Below are positions 25,301 through 39,758 of a stretch of 64,000 bases of DNA, piece by piece (position 1 is the first letter of the stretch; each line of letters starts with the position of its first letter). The notes under the pieces are model-generated. The model searched no databases and was not told where the DNA came from. It saw only the letters and a program-made list of their open reading frames with translations. A program made the translations under genes and the position numbers. The stretch is from Sepioteuthis lessoniana (taxonomy: Eukaryota; Mollusca; Cephalopoda; Myopsida; Loliginidae), in the NCBI GenBank assembly GCA_963585895.1, contig OY757915.1:96549905-96613904 (forward strand), in the 5' to 3' direction.

Positions 25301-28300
25301 AACTTTTGGATGAATTATATAAAATAACATACATGTTTTATAACTCTGTTATTCCCTTCTTCGTTAGGCCAAGAACTTTTCAAGTTCTCCTTGCATTAAA
25401 ACAGTTATCAAACTTTTTTTATGGAAAGTAATTGCCTTTCACCTCTAAATTTTATCTTTCTGATTGTAGATGTTTTCTTATTAAAATTCACTTGTTCTCT
25501 TAATCTGACCATCTCTGACTTTGACTTATCTCACTTGGTTATGCACATGATATTGTGAAGTCATGAAATTCAATTGTTTCATTGTTGACAGGCCTTTGTG
25601 GAGTGGTTATCAAGTACAGCTACTGACCTTTTCATAGTGTAATAGTTGTTGAGCTTGGCTTGCACAGGGTCACTCATACATCTGACTTTGTGCCAAGCTA
25701 AGTTTAATAAATGAAAGAACATCTTGCATGGTGTAATAGTTCATAAGTTAGGTTACCATACACACACACACGTGTCATTACAAAAAAATAAAAATTATAA
25801 ACTAAAAAAAGAAAAGGTTGATAATCTATAAATATATCAATATGTAATTTAATATCAAATGTTAAAACTGATAAAAATTTTCCTATTTATGTTTCAAAAT
25901 TTCAATTCTTAGGTCAGCAGCATGCAAACTATCTAGGTGGATTTGTGAAACTTTAGTAGTAAAATTTTTGAGTTTTAACATTGATATTGTGTATGATTGT
26001 GTGTAATATTATACAACAAAATATTATTACTCATTTTAAACTTCATTTTGATAAAACTATTTTTCATAAAAGTAATTTCACTTGGTACCCTGACTTTTTG
26101 ATGAGGACTTGTTAGAAAGTGTTTATATTCATAGATTGTAAATTTGCATTCTACTATCTTTAACTGCATTAACATGATACCTGGTCATGGTTGTTTGGTT
26201 GGTATGTAATGGCATATCAACCCTTGTGGGTTATTTAATGCCAAATTTGGTCATGGATATTTGAAGTATGCATGTTTGTTTTAAGTATAATTAAAGTTTA
26301 TGGAATTAATGAAAAAAATTGCTGTAGTACTTTATCAAAAGCAACAGGGAGATAGTGAGCAGTTGGCTGGGACTAATGTTGTTGGGAAGTCATAATGGTT
26401 TGCTAAAAATCAATTTTGTAATTTTTTTGTCTACTGATTTGTGTAAGAAAAGTATACATGGAATAGAGTAGATTTTGTTTGTACTAGGTTTAAGCTATTT
26501 TTTTTTTTCTACTGAGTGATGCATACTAATTTTTGGATATTGGTAGGTAGTTACAATGGTATTAAAATACATATTTATTTTAATCATAGATAATACAAAT
26601 AGTAGTGTTCACAGATCATATTAAAATCTAACTTACTACTTCTAATAAGTGTCAAACTTTTATGTAAAATGAAATATTCTTGTATACAGTATCTCCAGTA
26701 AGTACAATACTGACAATTTTTTAAAGTTTTTCTTCTAAACCAAAGAAATCAGGATGTTGTTATTTCTAATGGAACTTTATACAATCAAAACAGATATTAG
26801 GTATTATTACCAAACTCTCTCATTGAAATTTTGTCACCAAAAATATAGCAGACAAAAATAAGTACATCACTTATATAATATCATATTGGTTTTGGTTATA
26901 TAACGTTACACTAGAAATAAAAACCTGGTATTTTTGGTTAAGAATAAAATATTTCTTGTCTAAATTTCTGAGATGAAGTTTGATAATTGTTATTACTTAA
27001 AATATTTGTTGTTATACTCACAATGTTTCGGCCAATATATCCATTGGCCTTCTTCAAGTGTTTCGTGTTGAACCTGGGAACCTACACAGAACCTTGAACG
27101 GAATCCTTTATTTGATCCACTGTGGGTAGATTGTTTCAATTCTGTTAACCAGGTACAAGTGTTAAGTTATTGTGAGTAGTCCTTGTTATTCTTACCTGTA
27201 AATGAGATTGAACCTGAAACCTCCAGAAGATTTCCCTCAGAAGTGCCTTCCAACCAAATGCCTTATCCACTGTGCCATGTGTCCTTGCTGAACAATTTAG
27301 ATTGAATTTTTGGGATTTATGAACCTAATGTCTCCAACCCATGATATAGATACTCATCTCTCCTATCATATCAGTTTTTTTGTTTTGTTTTGTTTGTTGG
27401 GCTACAGTGACCTGTTGAGTAGACCAAGTATAGAGATGAATACAATTTGGCAACCATTAATCAAAAGGGCTTGATTTAAAAAAAAAAAAAAAAAAAATGC
27501 AATGTGAGCTTGGGTAAAAAAATAAAGGGTTCAGTTCAAGGTTTTGTGTGGGCTCCTGAATTTGGTATGAAACACCTGAAGGCCAAACGAAATATTGACC
27601 AAAATGTTGTGGATATAACACTAAAGATGAGGTCAATAGCCTGAATATTCTAAGTAATATCAATATTTATTTTAAAAAATTGGTAAGGATATACTTAATC
27701 AGGAGTACTTAGAGTAAATGGGGTCGGTGACTTGAACTCAAATCCTGAAAAAGGTTGTTAGCATTTCAATTCATATTAACACCTTTAGAAAAGGCATGAA
27801 TCCATCTGTTATTCCCCCCCCTCTCCAGCTATGAGTAAATAGTAAGGCAGGCTGTTTTTTTTTTGTTTTTTTTTTAACCTTAGTAAGGCAACCAGTCTAG
27901 GAGAAGGAAAACTGAATTCAAACCAGCTGTCTTCATGTCATGTTGCCAACACGGATCTCCCTGATCCTCTCTTGCCACTCTATCGTCCATTGCTCCTCAT
28001 ACCCTATATCACCACAGCTGTTGTATATAGGTTCTAGCTGGTTTTCCTGCCTCTGCTCGTCTATGTGAAGGGGTCCACAAGAGTATATTGCTTATGAGTT
28101 CGTCCTTACTTCTCCTGCGGTGTCTTACATGTCTGGTTCCTCTAACTTTAATAGTTTTTGTGATGGGTTCTAGGTGACTGTATAGCTGCTGTTTTGTGGG
28201 GTGTTGCCTCCAGGACCTTTTCAATATTCAGCATTCTTGTGTAATTGCCGTCAAGCTTTTTCTCCATATGTTTAGTTAGCATCCATATAGCAGTATCAAC

Positions 28301-30489
28301 GCAACCACTGCTTGGAAAAAAACTGCATTTTATTTTATCGGTCAGGTCTGACATTCATCTCACTGATGTGTCCATGCCTATGCTAGTTGCATGTTGATGT
28401 CTTTCTCAGTTGATGAGACACTGCTTCCTAGGTAGGTGAACTGGTCCACTAGTTTCAAAGGTTCACCCTTTAGTGTGGCGATGTCACCTCTTTGATTAAA
28501 GCACATGTATTCTGTCTTGTCTGTGTTGACATGGAGGCCTATGCCACCAGCTGCTCGTTCCAGACTATGTTGCAGGGTTTTGGCTTGGGCAGGTGTATTT
28601 ACCAGAAGCGTTATGTCATTGGCATAGTCCATGTCCATAATTGTTTGCGTGGGGTATCTTCTGGTTCTTTCCTTTGCCAGCTTGAGACCGTTATCTTTCA
28701 TTGTATTAATAGACGTTATGGAATAATAGCAGATTGAATTGTGAGGCATATTCCTCTTTCAAGGGTGTGTCCACTGATCACCGAATTGTCATGGCAAAGA
28801 TATGACTGAGCCTATGAAGGAATGTGGACCAAACAACAACCGTACACTATGACTAGTCCCTGCTTAACAGGGATATAAGAGATAAATATGTTAACACTAA
28901 GAAACAAATTCGCTGCTCTTCAGGAGATATCAGAGACACCTACTCCGAACGACAAATATGAAAACTTCATCAATGCCCACTTAGTATGCATTCTGCTGCC
29001 ACTTCTAACTAAACAAAGAGCTAAACGTAGTCCCATAGAAGACAGCAGTTAGAAAAAAGCATGCAGACATGAAAACCTCTTCTAAATGTAATAAGAAGAA
29101 CCCAACCAATATCAATGCCCAGAAACTTTAGAACGTACAGAATGAATTAACTAACATATACCTAAAAGACCAAACAGAATACATACAAAATCAGATCAAT
29201 AAGATTAGAGACTTAGTTGAAGATATGCAATCTAGGATAGCATGGTAGATGGTAAACGAGGTTAGCAGAAGGAAGAGCACTGTGAAAGCTAAACTGAAAG
29301 CTACCAGGCAAGAAGAACAAATACACTTGTGGAAACAACATTTCGAGAATTTACTTGGAAAACCTCTGAAAGTTACGCATTAACCATCACGAAAATTATC
29401 AATGATCAATTAGGCATCAAACTAGGACAGTTAATGCAAGAAGAACTCTACTCAGTACTAAGAAAAATTAAAAATAGGAAAGCAGCAAGGCTTGATGAAA
29501 TACCCTCAGAAATATGGAAGACCAGGTAGACAGCTGGATAAAGGGATGCATCCTCCCTTTCCCTAAGATGGGTGACTTCAGAAACCAACTATACTCTGCT
29601 TAAAAATTGACCTTGTGTCACATTCTAAATATTTCTTATCATGTTTAGATCTCAAATTATGTCGAGATATGCTGAAGTGTTATTTGCTAACTATAAAAAT
29701 TGGATTTGCTATATTTATGTTGTGTGCATAATATACTAGAATTGAATTCTTATGATCTTGAGTTGGTTTCTTAATCAACTGAACTATAAATCATAAAAAA
29801 ATACTTAATTTAATTTTTTGACAGCTTTCATTTGGAGAGAATCAATTATCATTTTCTATTACAGAAATCTTAAACTCAAGGCCACAAAAGTAGTCATTAT
29901 ACTTTAGGAGAGACAAAATAAGTCAAAGGTGAGGTTGGGAGGAGTTCTGTATTTTCATAGTACTAAACTTCAATAAAGCTAATTGACTGCTAGGGAGACC
30001 TTTTATTTATAAAAATTAATGTGCATGGGACAGTAAACGTCTGAAGTGTCTGTAATAAAGCTAACAGGCTGCTAAGAAAAAAACCCTTTATTTATAATGT
30101 GCATATAACAGTAAATGTCTGGTGCATATGTGAACTAGACCAAAAATGTCCAATGTCAATAGAAATAAAGGAGAATTAAAACAAAAATTATAATTGAATG
30201 TCAAATTTACAATTGCCTTCATTTGATTCAAGTCTGTTCGTGTTGATTATTTGTGGCAAAGTTTTGCAGCAACTCAAGATTTGGCTTCCAATCACAGTAA
30301 TTAATCAGCCTTAGAATAGTTTGTAAATTCTCATGTTTCATTGTTGAGAAAAAATATTCCTAGATGTGTTTCTAAACATATGCAAAGATTAGGCAAACAG
30401 TAGCTGAGCTATTTTTGGCACCCCCTCTCAGGAAGTGAGCTTCCTGCAGCTCTCACTACATTAAACAGACCATGTGTCACATTCTAGTA

Positions 30490-30523
<34 letters not shown>

Positions 30524-33500
30524 ATAAGTACCTAAATATGAATGTCCTTTTTCTTGCTGTACTAGAAAAAATTATACCACATAATCTCTTCCCATCTCTC
30601 ACATGAGAAAAATACAGGTTGTCTAATTTGGTGCTCTGTGTTATGGCATATTTTGAATCTGCTGACATTAATTTATAGATTACCATTGAAGTTCTTTGAC
30701 TCATCTGTCATAATAGAATCTAAGAAATTTGTTGACAGAAATTTAAAAAAAAAAAAAAAGTTTTAGTCCAGGTTAAAAGTACTGTAAGAATTACCTGGAG
30801 CCAAACTTTTATAGACCTTATTTTTCAATGCAGGTATCATTAAGGAACAAGAAGTATTAGTAAACAAACCAATGCCTGGCAGATTTAGAGTGAGGTGATT
30901 GGGCAGTCTGGGTTCTTCAGTTAGGCAACAAGTCTAGGAGAAGGGAAACTCTGAATTCAAACCAGCTGTACTCTGCTTAAAATTTGCCTTTGTGTCATAT
31001 CCTGCTTGTGGTGGAGGATGTGGGTAAAATACATTAATTTTGAAGTTTTTGTATGAAGTAATATCAATAAATTGAGAATGAAACTTTTTTTTCTTTTTTT
31101 AAAAAAATTTAGATGAAGACAATTTAAAAAGCAATGGCGTCTAGACTACTGTCTAAAAATCTAGAAAAATTGGTGTCAAGTTAGAAAAAAATAATTATGA
31201 AACCAGTTGCAATACTTTTTGAAAAGCAGTTCTTAATAAAACGTAGGATTGTGTAAGTACAGCACCCTTCATACATACCACGTTTACATCAGTGCAACTT
31301 TTTTCCTTAACTGAACATTTATCTCAAGGATAAGAAATTTGAGAGCATTAAAAGAAATATCAAAAGAGAAGTTTTAGAGGTGTTTTGACCAATGAAAAAT
31401 GTGCTGGAACAAGTGTTGAATACTAAGATTATTTTGAATTGTTCATTATGTCTTTGTAAATACTGTTTTAATTGTGATAGTTTTTGAACACATTTTATAT
31501 AATAATATAGTGGCACCTATTATTTGTTGAATAAGAGTTGCTTTTTTGTGTTAAGTATTCAAAGTGAATAGATTTATTTTTGTGACCTTTTTAACAGTGT
31601 TGTATTTCATAACATACTTAGTCTATTCAGTTTCTTTAGACTTCATTATAAGATTTTTTTCTTTTTTTTCTCTCAACTTTACATTCATGAACATTGACAT
31701 TTACTTTTGTATGCATGAAACCTGTCTCTTTGCACAAACAATATATTGTTTATTCAAGACTTGAGAAATGATCCCAATTTGATTCATTTCTTGGTTTGTA
31801 GTTATTTGAATCATGTTCTCTAAGAAATATGAAGAAAACTTTAGAGACTATAGGAATGTACATACAAGGGGTGTCTAAAATAAAGCAAACTTTTGACTTG
31901 GGATCTGCACCCCATTTTCATTGTTATTTATTATATTCATGTACAAATTCAATAGTCAAAATTATTAATTTTGACTTGTATGAGGGTTCGCTGAAAAGTT
32001 AATTGGCTGACTAAAATACTCTCATGGAATGTAACCAATGAGGTTTACTTTTTAACATATTTCCACTTGCAGTCCACACATTTCTATTAGTGTTGCAGTG
32101 CTTGGATCCCATTGGTAAAATGTCAACTGTAGATATGTCATCATATGAACTTTTTAGCTTGTCCTCATTTTGTCTTTCATTGTCATAATTGTAGTTGCTT
32201 TTTATTGAAACTCATTTAAGTTGTTACTGCTATGACAGTGAGGAAGAACACCCATTGGAAACGAAAATAAGCATCTGCTCTTCACTGTTGTGGAAATAAG
32301 TTGTGATTAAGAAAGCAAATGGAATTTGGAAAATGAAGAATATGAGTCAAAATTATTAATAAAAAGCAAGTAGAATTAGGAAGATGAAGGATAAGACTAG
32401 TCAAAGTTATTAATGATTGCACTAAGAGAAAACTTAGGGTCAATGCTTGAAGTACTCCTAAAAGAAAATAAAAAGTTGACTGAGTTGAGTTATTTTTGGT
32501 GCCTTCCATTAAACTAGGAGGGTTCCTGTTATAAACGTAACCTTATATCACATCCTATCTTTACTTGGGTTGTGGGAGGGGATTTGGTAAATATATACAT
32601 AATGTAAGAAAAACAAATTTACTGCACTATCATTTAGAACATTTATGTGATGAATCTGCATGATTACATTTATAGCTGCTATCATTTTAAAAAATATTTT
32701 TTATTTTTTAAAATTTGTTTATAATTTGAAAAGGAACACTCAAAAACACAAGATAGGGTGACAGCAGTATATGATGGGTATTTTCACAAAGTATGCTCTC
32801 TACTGAACCTACTGTTCTGGCTTAAGTATTACTAAGAAATAAACATACAAACTTTAGGCTATCTTTCCTCCCCTCCCCTACCTCTTCCTCTTCCCATCTC
32901 TTTAATACATATGAAAAATTTTAAATATTTAGGATGGGTGTGCTATTTGAATATCTCAGAATGTCTAATTCTTTCTATTGAAAAGAAATTGACTTGGGGG
33001 TGAGTTTCTTTGATTGTAAAAGATTAAAAATAAAAAGTTAAGATTAATGATAAAAAAAAAATTATTATGGCGGACAGTGAGTCCACTAAAACTGTGCCAC
33101 TCAAAATTTAATGAGAAAGTACAAATTGTTTTATAGATCACTAAATCTTTTATCGACAACCTTTAGTCTTAATTATTCTTGATTATTTGTATGATCTTTG
33201 TTTAACCTTGATTCATTGTTGAATCTAAATTGACATTTAGATCAGTTTTCTCCTTGAAATATCATTCAACAATTACTTTCTTCCATATTGTCCCGAGTGG
33301 AAGTAATTTTTCACTTTAACAATTTTTGTAGCATCATTAAAAAAATCTCTGTTGGCATTAAGTCTATACTAAATAACTCTTGTGTTCTCTTGTGTCACCT
33401 GATACACATTTTTGAAGTATATAAATAAAAAAGGTAGACTACTCTATAATTAGCATTTAATAGTTATTACCCTTGAGAAATCTATTCATTATGATATACT

Positions 33501-36491
33501 ATAAATTATAAGGACATGTGTAGTTAAAGACCCCCCCCACACACACACACACAATTATTAAGTTGTACATCAAGTAGATTTTGTATGGATTCTTTAAATC
33601 AGTTCATTTTAGGGGCAGCTTGATTCAATTTATATGGCTACAATGCAAACATTTTAGCTAATTTGAAGGCACAAACTTAGTATTGTGTGTGTTAAAAAGT
33701 TTTGGCTCAGTCAAAGACTTATCTTTTTAATTTAAACAAAATTTTTTTTATTTAAACAGAAAATATTTTTTAATTGAAAATTTTGGGAAGGGTTAAAGAA
33801 AGGATGGTTTAGAAGCAATGTGACAAGTGTGTTAAACTACAGGATGAATGCATGGAATAGTGTGTGTATGTTTCATGACACTGGGTCATTTTCTTGATTA
33901 GGTCAAGAAATTTTTAGCACTCTCTTTTTATCATAGGTTCTGTTCTGTTTGCACATTGAATTTTTATGAAGTTTGTGCATGTATTCATGAGTTACATGTT
34001 AGTCACATTTTGTTCTTTTTTTCTATTAAAATTTCAGAAAGAAATTTAACTTAATAATTTTAACTATTATTATTCCATTTCTTCCTAATTTTAGTTGCTT
34101 TTTATTGCGACTCACTTGGATTGTCACTTCTTCACTGAGGAATATTGTTCATTGAGAACAGGAATAAACTTCCAATCTGTGTTGTTGCTTGCTCTTATAA
34201 AAATTACAACCTTAGTGAGTTGTGATTTTAAAAAAAAAACATGAGGAAGATGAAAGATAATACTCTTCAAAAAGGAAGATGAAGGATAATATTAATCAAA
34301 ATTATTAATTAAAAAGCAAATACAATTGGAAATTGTGATTTCACTAAGTTTGAATTAGGTTCTTTAATTTAAGAGGTAACAATGTATTAAATTTTTTTGT
34401 TTTTAGATCATGGTGGTCCAATGTGGAAATGGGTCCTCCTGATGTCATCTTGGGGGTGTCAGAAGCCTTTAAGAGAGACACTAGTGATAAAAAAATGAAT
34501 CTTGGTGTTGGTGCTTACAGAGATGATAATGGTAAACCTTATGTGCTTCCATCTGTTCGAAAGGTCAGTATGTGTATGTGTATAATATGTATGTATGTTG
34601 AAAAATTTGACATTGTAGTCCAAGAATGATGAATTTATTAAGCAGGAAAGTTGATGCTATAACGTTTTGGTATTAATATACCATCATCAAGAATTTAAAA
34701 GGTAACATCAAGTGTTGAAGGAATAATGATGGATGTTTAATAAAATACAGGAAATGAAGGAAATATATAAAAGAACATACAGCGTTCAAACATTAAATAA
34801 GTGTTTACGTTTCAAAATAACGGTATATGAATTCCAAAACATTATAGTGTCAATTTTCATTTTTAATAAATTCATCACTTTTTGACTTCTGTCAAATTTT
34901 CTACATACTGCTGGATTCTTTTCCATTATTTACTTCCATATATATAATTTCTAAGAAGTAAAGCACACATTGCTTACTTCATGAAAACTTTGTTCAAAAT
35001 TCAAAAACATCTTTACGTCTACCATATTATATATTTCAGTGGTATTATAAAACATTTTATACCTATTGAAATGAATAATTAAAATTTGTAAACAGGCATT
35101 CACCTTTAAAAATCTGTATTGCTGATATGCAAAATTCATTTTAGTAGCAATTTCTTTCCACAGTAAAATGATATGTTCTGATAAGGTGTTCCTGATTTTG
35201 TGAAAAAGAAAGTGGGCCAATACAAATAGTCTTTTGAATTTTTTTTTACCTGAAGTAAATATTTAATTTTGTTTTACCTCCTGAACATCTGAGAAATTCC
35301 CACATCTCTCTACTCCTCCCCTTTCAGGTACTTTTAAAAACCCTCTTTGAGGATATGGGATTTCACATGTTAAATTTCATAAAGATTAATTCATTATCCT
35401 TGGAGTTTATATGTAACAAAGTGAAATATATGTATATTGTAATCAGCCCATTAGCATAATGGTTAGTGTTTGCCAATGGTCTGGGAGACTATGGTTCAAT
35501 CCCAATACTATTTTTTCTTTCAGTAAAATTGAATTTTGAATAGGATCTATGTTGCCTTTTTTATTTTCATTTCAAACCTAAAAGATCACTCTGCTCAACT
35601 GAGTGTAAGTTGGCTGACCATAGTTGAGGGCAACTTGAAGGTTCCTTTTTTAATAGCTACTGCACAGAAGTGTAAGGAAGACCGCTACTCCTTTCCTGTG
35701 ATTGCTCCACTTACCCTTGATCTATAACTTATAATACCGAGTGTTAAGCATCCAGTACCATTTTTTTTGAGTCTTTGGCATGACTTGACCTTGAATTGAA
35801 CCTTGGTCTCTCGGATCATTGGCAAACACTCTACACATCTGCCAAGTAAAGTAGTCAATCATAGTTTTTACAATCTATTCCTGTAACTGTAATCTTTTAC
35901 TCTTTTTATTAGTTTTGTTATTCTTTGTATGTCCTCCAATCTCAATATTACACTCCTATTTCCATGTCTAGACACTGGAGGTCAGGCCTGAGTACCATAT
36001 TCCATATGAGGTCTTATTAGGATTTTATACTTTTAAAATGTTTCCCTTGAAATAAAAATCATTCTATTTGCTCTCAATATAACAGACAAAATATCATTGT
36101 CAGCTTTAAATATATCATTAAAGCCAATTCCTAAATCACATTCCTCATTTAATTTTGATTTCCCTGTTGCTTAATTTATATTCAATTTTATTTTATTTTA
36201 TTTTTTGATACATTATGTTGTATATGCTAAATTTTAATTTCCAAATCTTACCAATATGACAATTTATATAGATCCATCTGTGTTATTTCTTTTAATAATG
36301 GTCTAACAATTAGTTTATGATCAGCAAATAATTCTATTTTTGATTTTTACATCATTAGGTAAATCATTTATGAATATTAAAAACAAAGATACTAGTACAG
36401 ATCCTCGAGGAACACTGGATGATATATACTATGTTTTAGAATAATTACCAACTTATAATTTCATAGTTTTGTCAGAAAATATCTACTCCCT

Positions 36492-36531
<40 letters not shown>

Positions 36532-39500
36532 AATGCCTAGTAAACTATAACGAGATACCATATCAAATGCTTGGCTAAAATCCAAATATATAATATCTAC
36601 ATTATTCCCTTATATCAAATATTTATTCATAATATCAATACTTTACAAAATATTACATTAATGTTGATTTACCATTGATGAAAACGTGTTGATTACAATT
36701 CATATCTTACCCTATAAAATTCATTGTGATTTCAAATCAATTTTTCAAAAACCATATGCAAAATGTTAGAGAAACTGGCTGTTAATCACTTTTTTAGGGA
36801 TAATTAAACTACTCCCCTCAAAAAAATTAACTAAATTTTTTTCTAGAAAATAAAAGTTTACGCACAAAAGTGAGGTTGGGGATTCCCTATGGTGTAATAG
36901 CTAAAGTGCTGGACAGTGGCTTCTAAGTTAGTGAGTTCTGACTCCAAACATGCTATTACATTCACTTTTGGAAAGTTATGCAACTCCTTATTCCCCCCAC
37001 CAAGCTATGGGTTAAATAGTATCACTGCTGTTTTTCTACAGGGATGGATTTGGCATTAAATAACCCATGAAGGTTGATATTCTATTAAACTTTTAAAATA
37101 GAAATCTTCAATGATATATCTCCAAAGTTTATAGTTTAAATTTGTGCAGTTATGTATGTTTTCCATAGAATTTCCACGGGTACAGTTGGAAGATGTGACA
37201 TATTAAACAGTGATACAGAGAATAAATTTATGAAAAGGGTTTGGAATCAAGTCAAAGATTATTGGCCAAGTCTGCTGAGGCTACAGAATACACTGACTTC
37301 ATCTCTTACACTAAACAATGATGGTGAGGCTCCAGCTCTAGAGCTTTAGGTAATGAGGAGTAACCGTTCATTGCCATTGCTCACAGGTCTACTCTGGCTT
37401 GAAGTGGTAGCACTTGTTAGGGTCCTGAATTGTTTGAAACAACTGTTTGATCATTTAATTGTGTAAACAAATTACTAATTAACTGAATTGTTAGTGATAG
37501 ATAGCAATACTTGAAACCATTTAACTTTGTTGATTTATGCTAAACTGAATTGTTTAGGTTTTATAGCATATCAACCTTTGTCGGTTAATTGTCAAAAACA
37601 TTTTTATTTCAAGCTATTCAGTTTAGTCAAATCGTTCTAATTCAAATAATTCAGTTTAGTATTAGTAAAGTTTCAATGTCAAAACAGTTCTTTTTTCAAA
37701 CAATTCAGTTTAGCTTAACTACAGAGTTTAGTTCTGTTTGACACATAGATAGGACCCTATCAGGTGCTACCACTCCAGGCCAGAGTGGACCTGGGAGCTA
37801 TTGCAATGCAGAGGTACTCTGCATTCTCCAAAGCTCCAGCATTACTAGAACCTCACCATCAGATTATTTAGTGTTATATCCAGGACACTTGTTGAGTGGG
37901 GGGTCTTACCTCTCTGCAGAGATACAGTCAGTATGTTCTACAGCCCCAGCTGACTGAGCAAGGAATTGTTTGAAATAGAATTGTTTGATCTTTTAGCTGT
38001 GTGTATACAAGTGACTGATGTTTAACTGAATTGTTGGTGTGGAATAGCAGTACTTGAAGACATTTAACTGTGTGCAAACAAATGATTAATAGTAAATAGA
38101 ATTATTTGTATTAGATAGAAATAAGTGAAACCATATAACTGTGATAAAATGAGCTCCTGCTCATTTAAAAATGTTATCTACAAAATGCATTTAGAAATCA
38201 TATATAGGATTTGGTATTAAATAACCTTCAGTGGTTGATTTGCCATAAAACCAAACCAATAAAGATTATTCAATTTGCTTTAGTATCAAATCCATTAAAT
38301 GGCTTACATGAGTTTGGTATATATAGTAATTAGATTCATTTTCACAGAATGCAACATTGATGGTTATATATTTCAGACAGGAAGTTTGACTTACACCAAT
38401 AAAATAATCCAACATGGCTTGTACTTGAAACCCCCCCCCAAAAAAACTGAATATTTCTTATATTTAATGTCTTATAAGTTATCCTTGTTACTGTGTTTAA
38501 TATTTCTTTCTTTTCAGGCTGAAGAGCTATTATTGTCAGAAAAATTGGACAAAGAGTATTCGCCCATTGGTGGTGATGGTGGCTACTGTACGGCTGTAGC
38601 CAAATTGGCTTTCGGTGATGACTGTGCAGCAATTAATAATAACTTGGTATGATCTTTAATTTCAAAAATATAAATTTGTCCCCCCGCCCTGTTATATGAA
38701 ATTCCAAATCTTCTATTCAAATAGGTGGAATAAAAGATTTTTTAAAAAAATTTTTATTTTTATGTTTTTATTCTGTAGAACAGTTAAAATCTGGGCTTTT
38801 GAAGAAAGCTGGAGACAAAGCTGAGATGGAGATGACAATAAGTTCACATCAAGAAGTCAGACATGTGGTTTCAGAAAAATGCCACTCACTTTATTATTGG
38901 TGTTGCTAACACCCTTTGGACTAGTCTAAAAAAAAATAATAAAGAGACATGAAGTGGTATTCTTATAAGCCAATTAGGGTGGGTGTAGTTTTGTTAGCCC
39001 CAAAATTTAGATCATTGTTCTCTGACAGACCCTTTTCAAAAAATCCCCAACTCTTACATGTGATCATTTCTCTAGTGTTTCTGATTGATTCTTTACTGTT
39101 GATCACAGAACAGGGCACTACATTATGAGAGGCAGCCACTTCATTACAAATCTGATGAAAGGTACAAGTTGATCTCTTTCCCTTACATAGGTAAAATAGT
39201 AGGTTAAACTGTACATGGTGAAGGATAACTTTAAATTCAAAATTAAGAACAAGGCATTTTGACAGCTGTTGTGATGACACTAGTGCCAAGCAGTATGGAG
39301 CCTTGTTTTTCCATAAGACAACATCTGTGGCATCAGGAAGGGAAATTTGTTGCATGGGCAACTTTCAGTTTTCGACATAACCTAGGTTAGTTTTGCATCT
39401 GTACATACAGCTATGGTCTCCTCTTATAATAAATTGTGTCTGTCTGTAACAGAAAGTGTCACCATCCATGTCACAATTCCTTTAGTTATTTGTTATATTC

Positions 39501-39724
39501 TCAATGATTATTAGATTATCATCTTATTTATTAATGTCTTTATTAAAGTCAAGCTGAGTTAGATTTGCTTCAAAACATCCAATGTTATTAATGTGTTTAA
39601 AATCCTGCAATGTGTGTTATGTATTGCTAAAAAAAAATAAATGATTACATTATATGAGTTGGATAATTTGTACAGTAGTTTTAACAAAACTGGGTTTAAT
39701 GAATAGTTAGTGTTATTAATGTCT

Positions 39725-39758
<34 letters not shown>

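Larger units (their letters stand above)
10854..34406 (+). other. GOT2 intron 1 (23.5 kb)
   Basis: By far the largest intron of the gene, running from donor GTGAGT to acceptor TTTTTAG. It hosts many of the mobile elements described separately. The first 2.5 kb (10.9-13.36 kb) holds only AT-rich sequence with an (AT) microsatellite at 10869-10889, another near 11115 and a poly-T run at 11708-11738; I see no gene in it. Confidence 0.85.

Noticed and set aside
35443..35510. Functional tRNA-Gly/Glu gene.
   Set aside because: A and B boxes are good, but the acceptor stem does not pair and the sequence matches the SINE C head.
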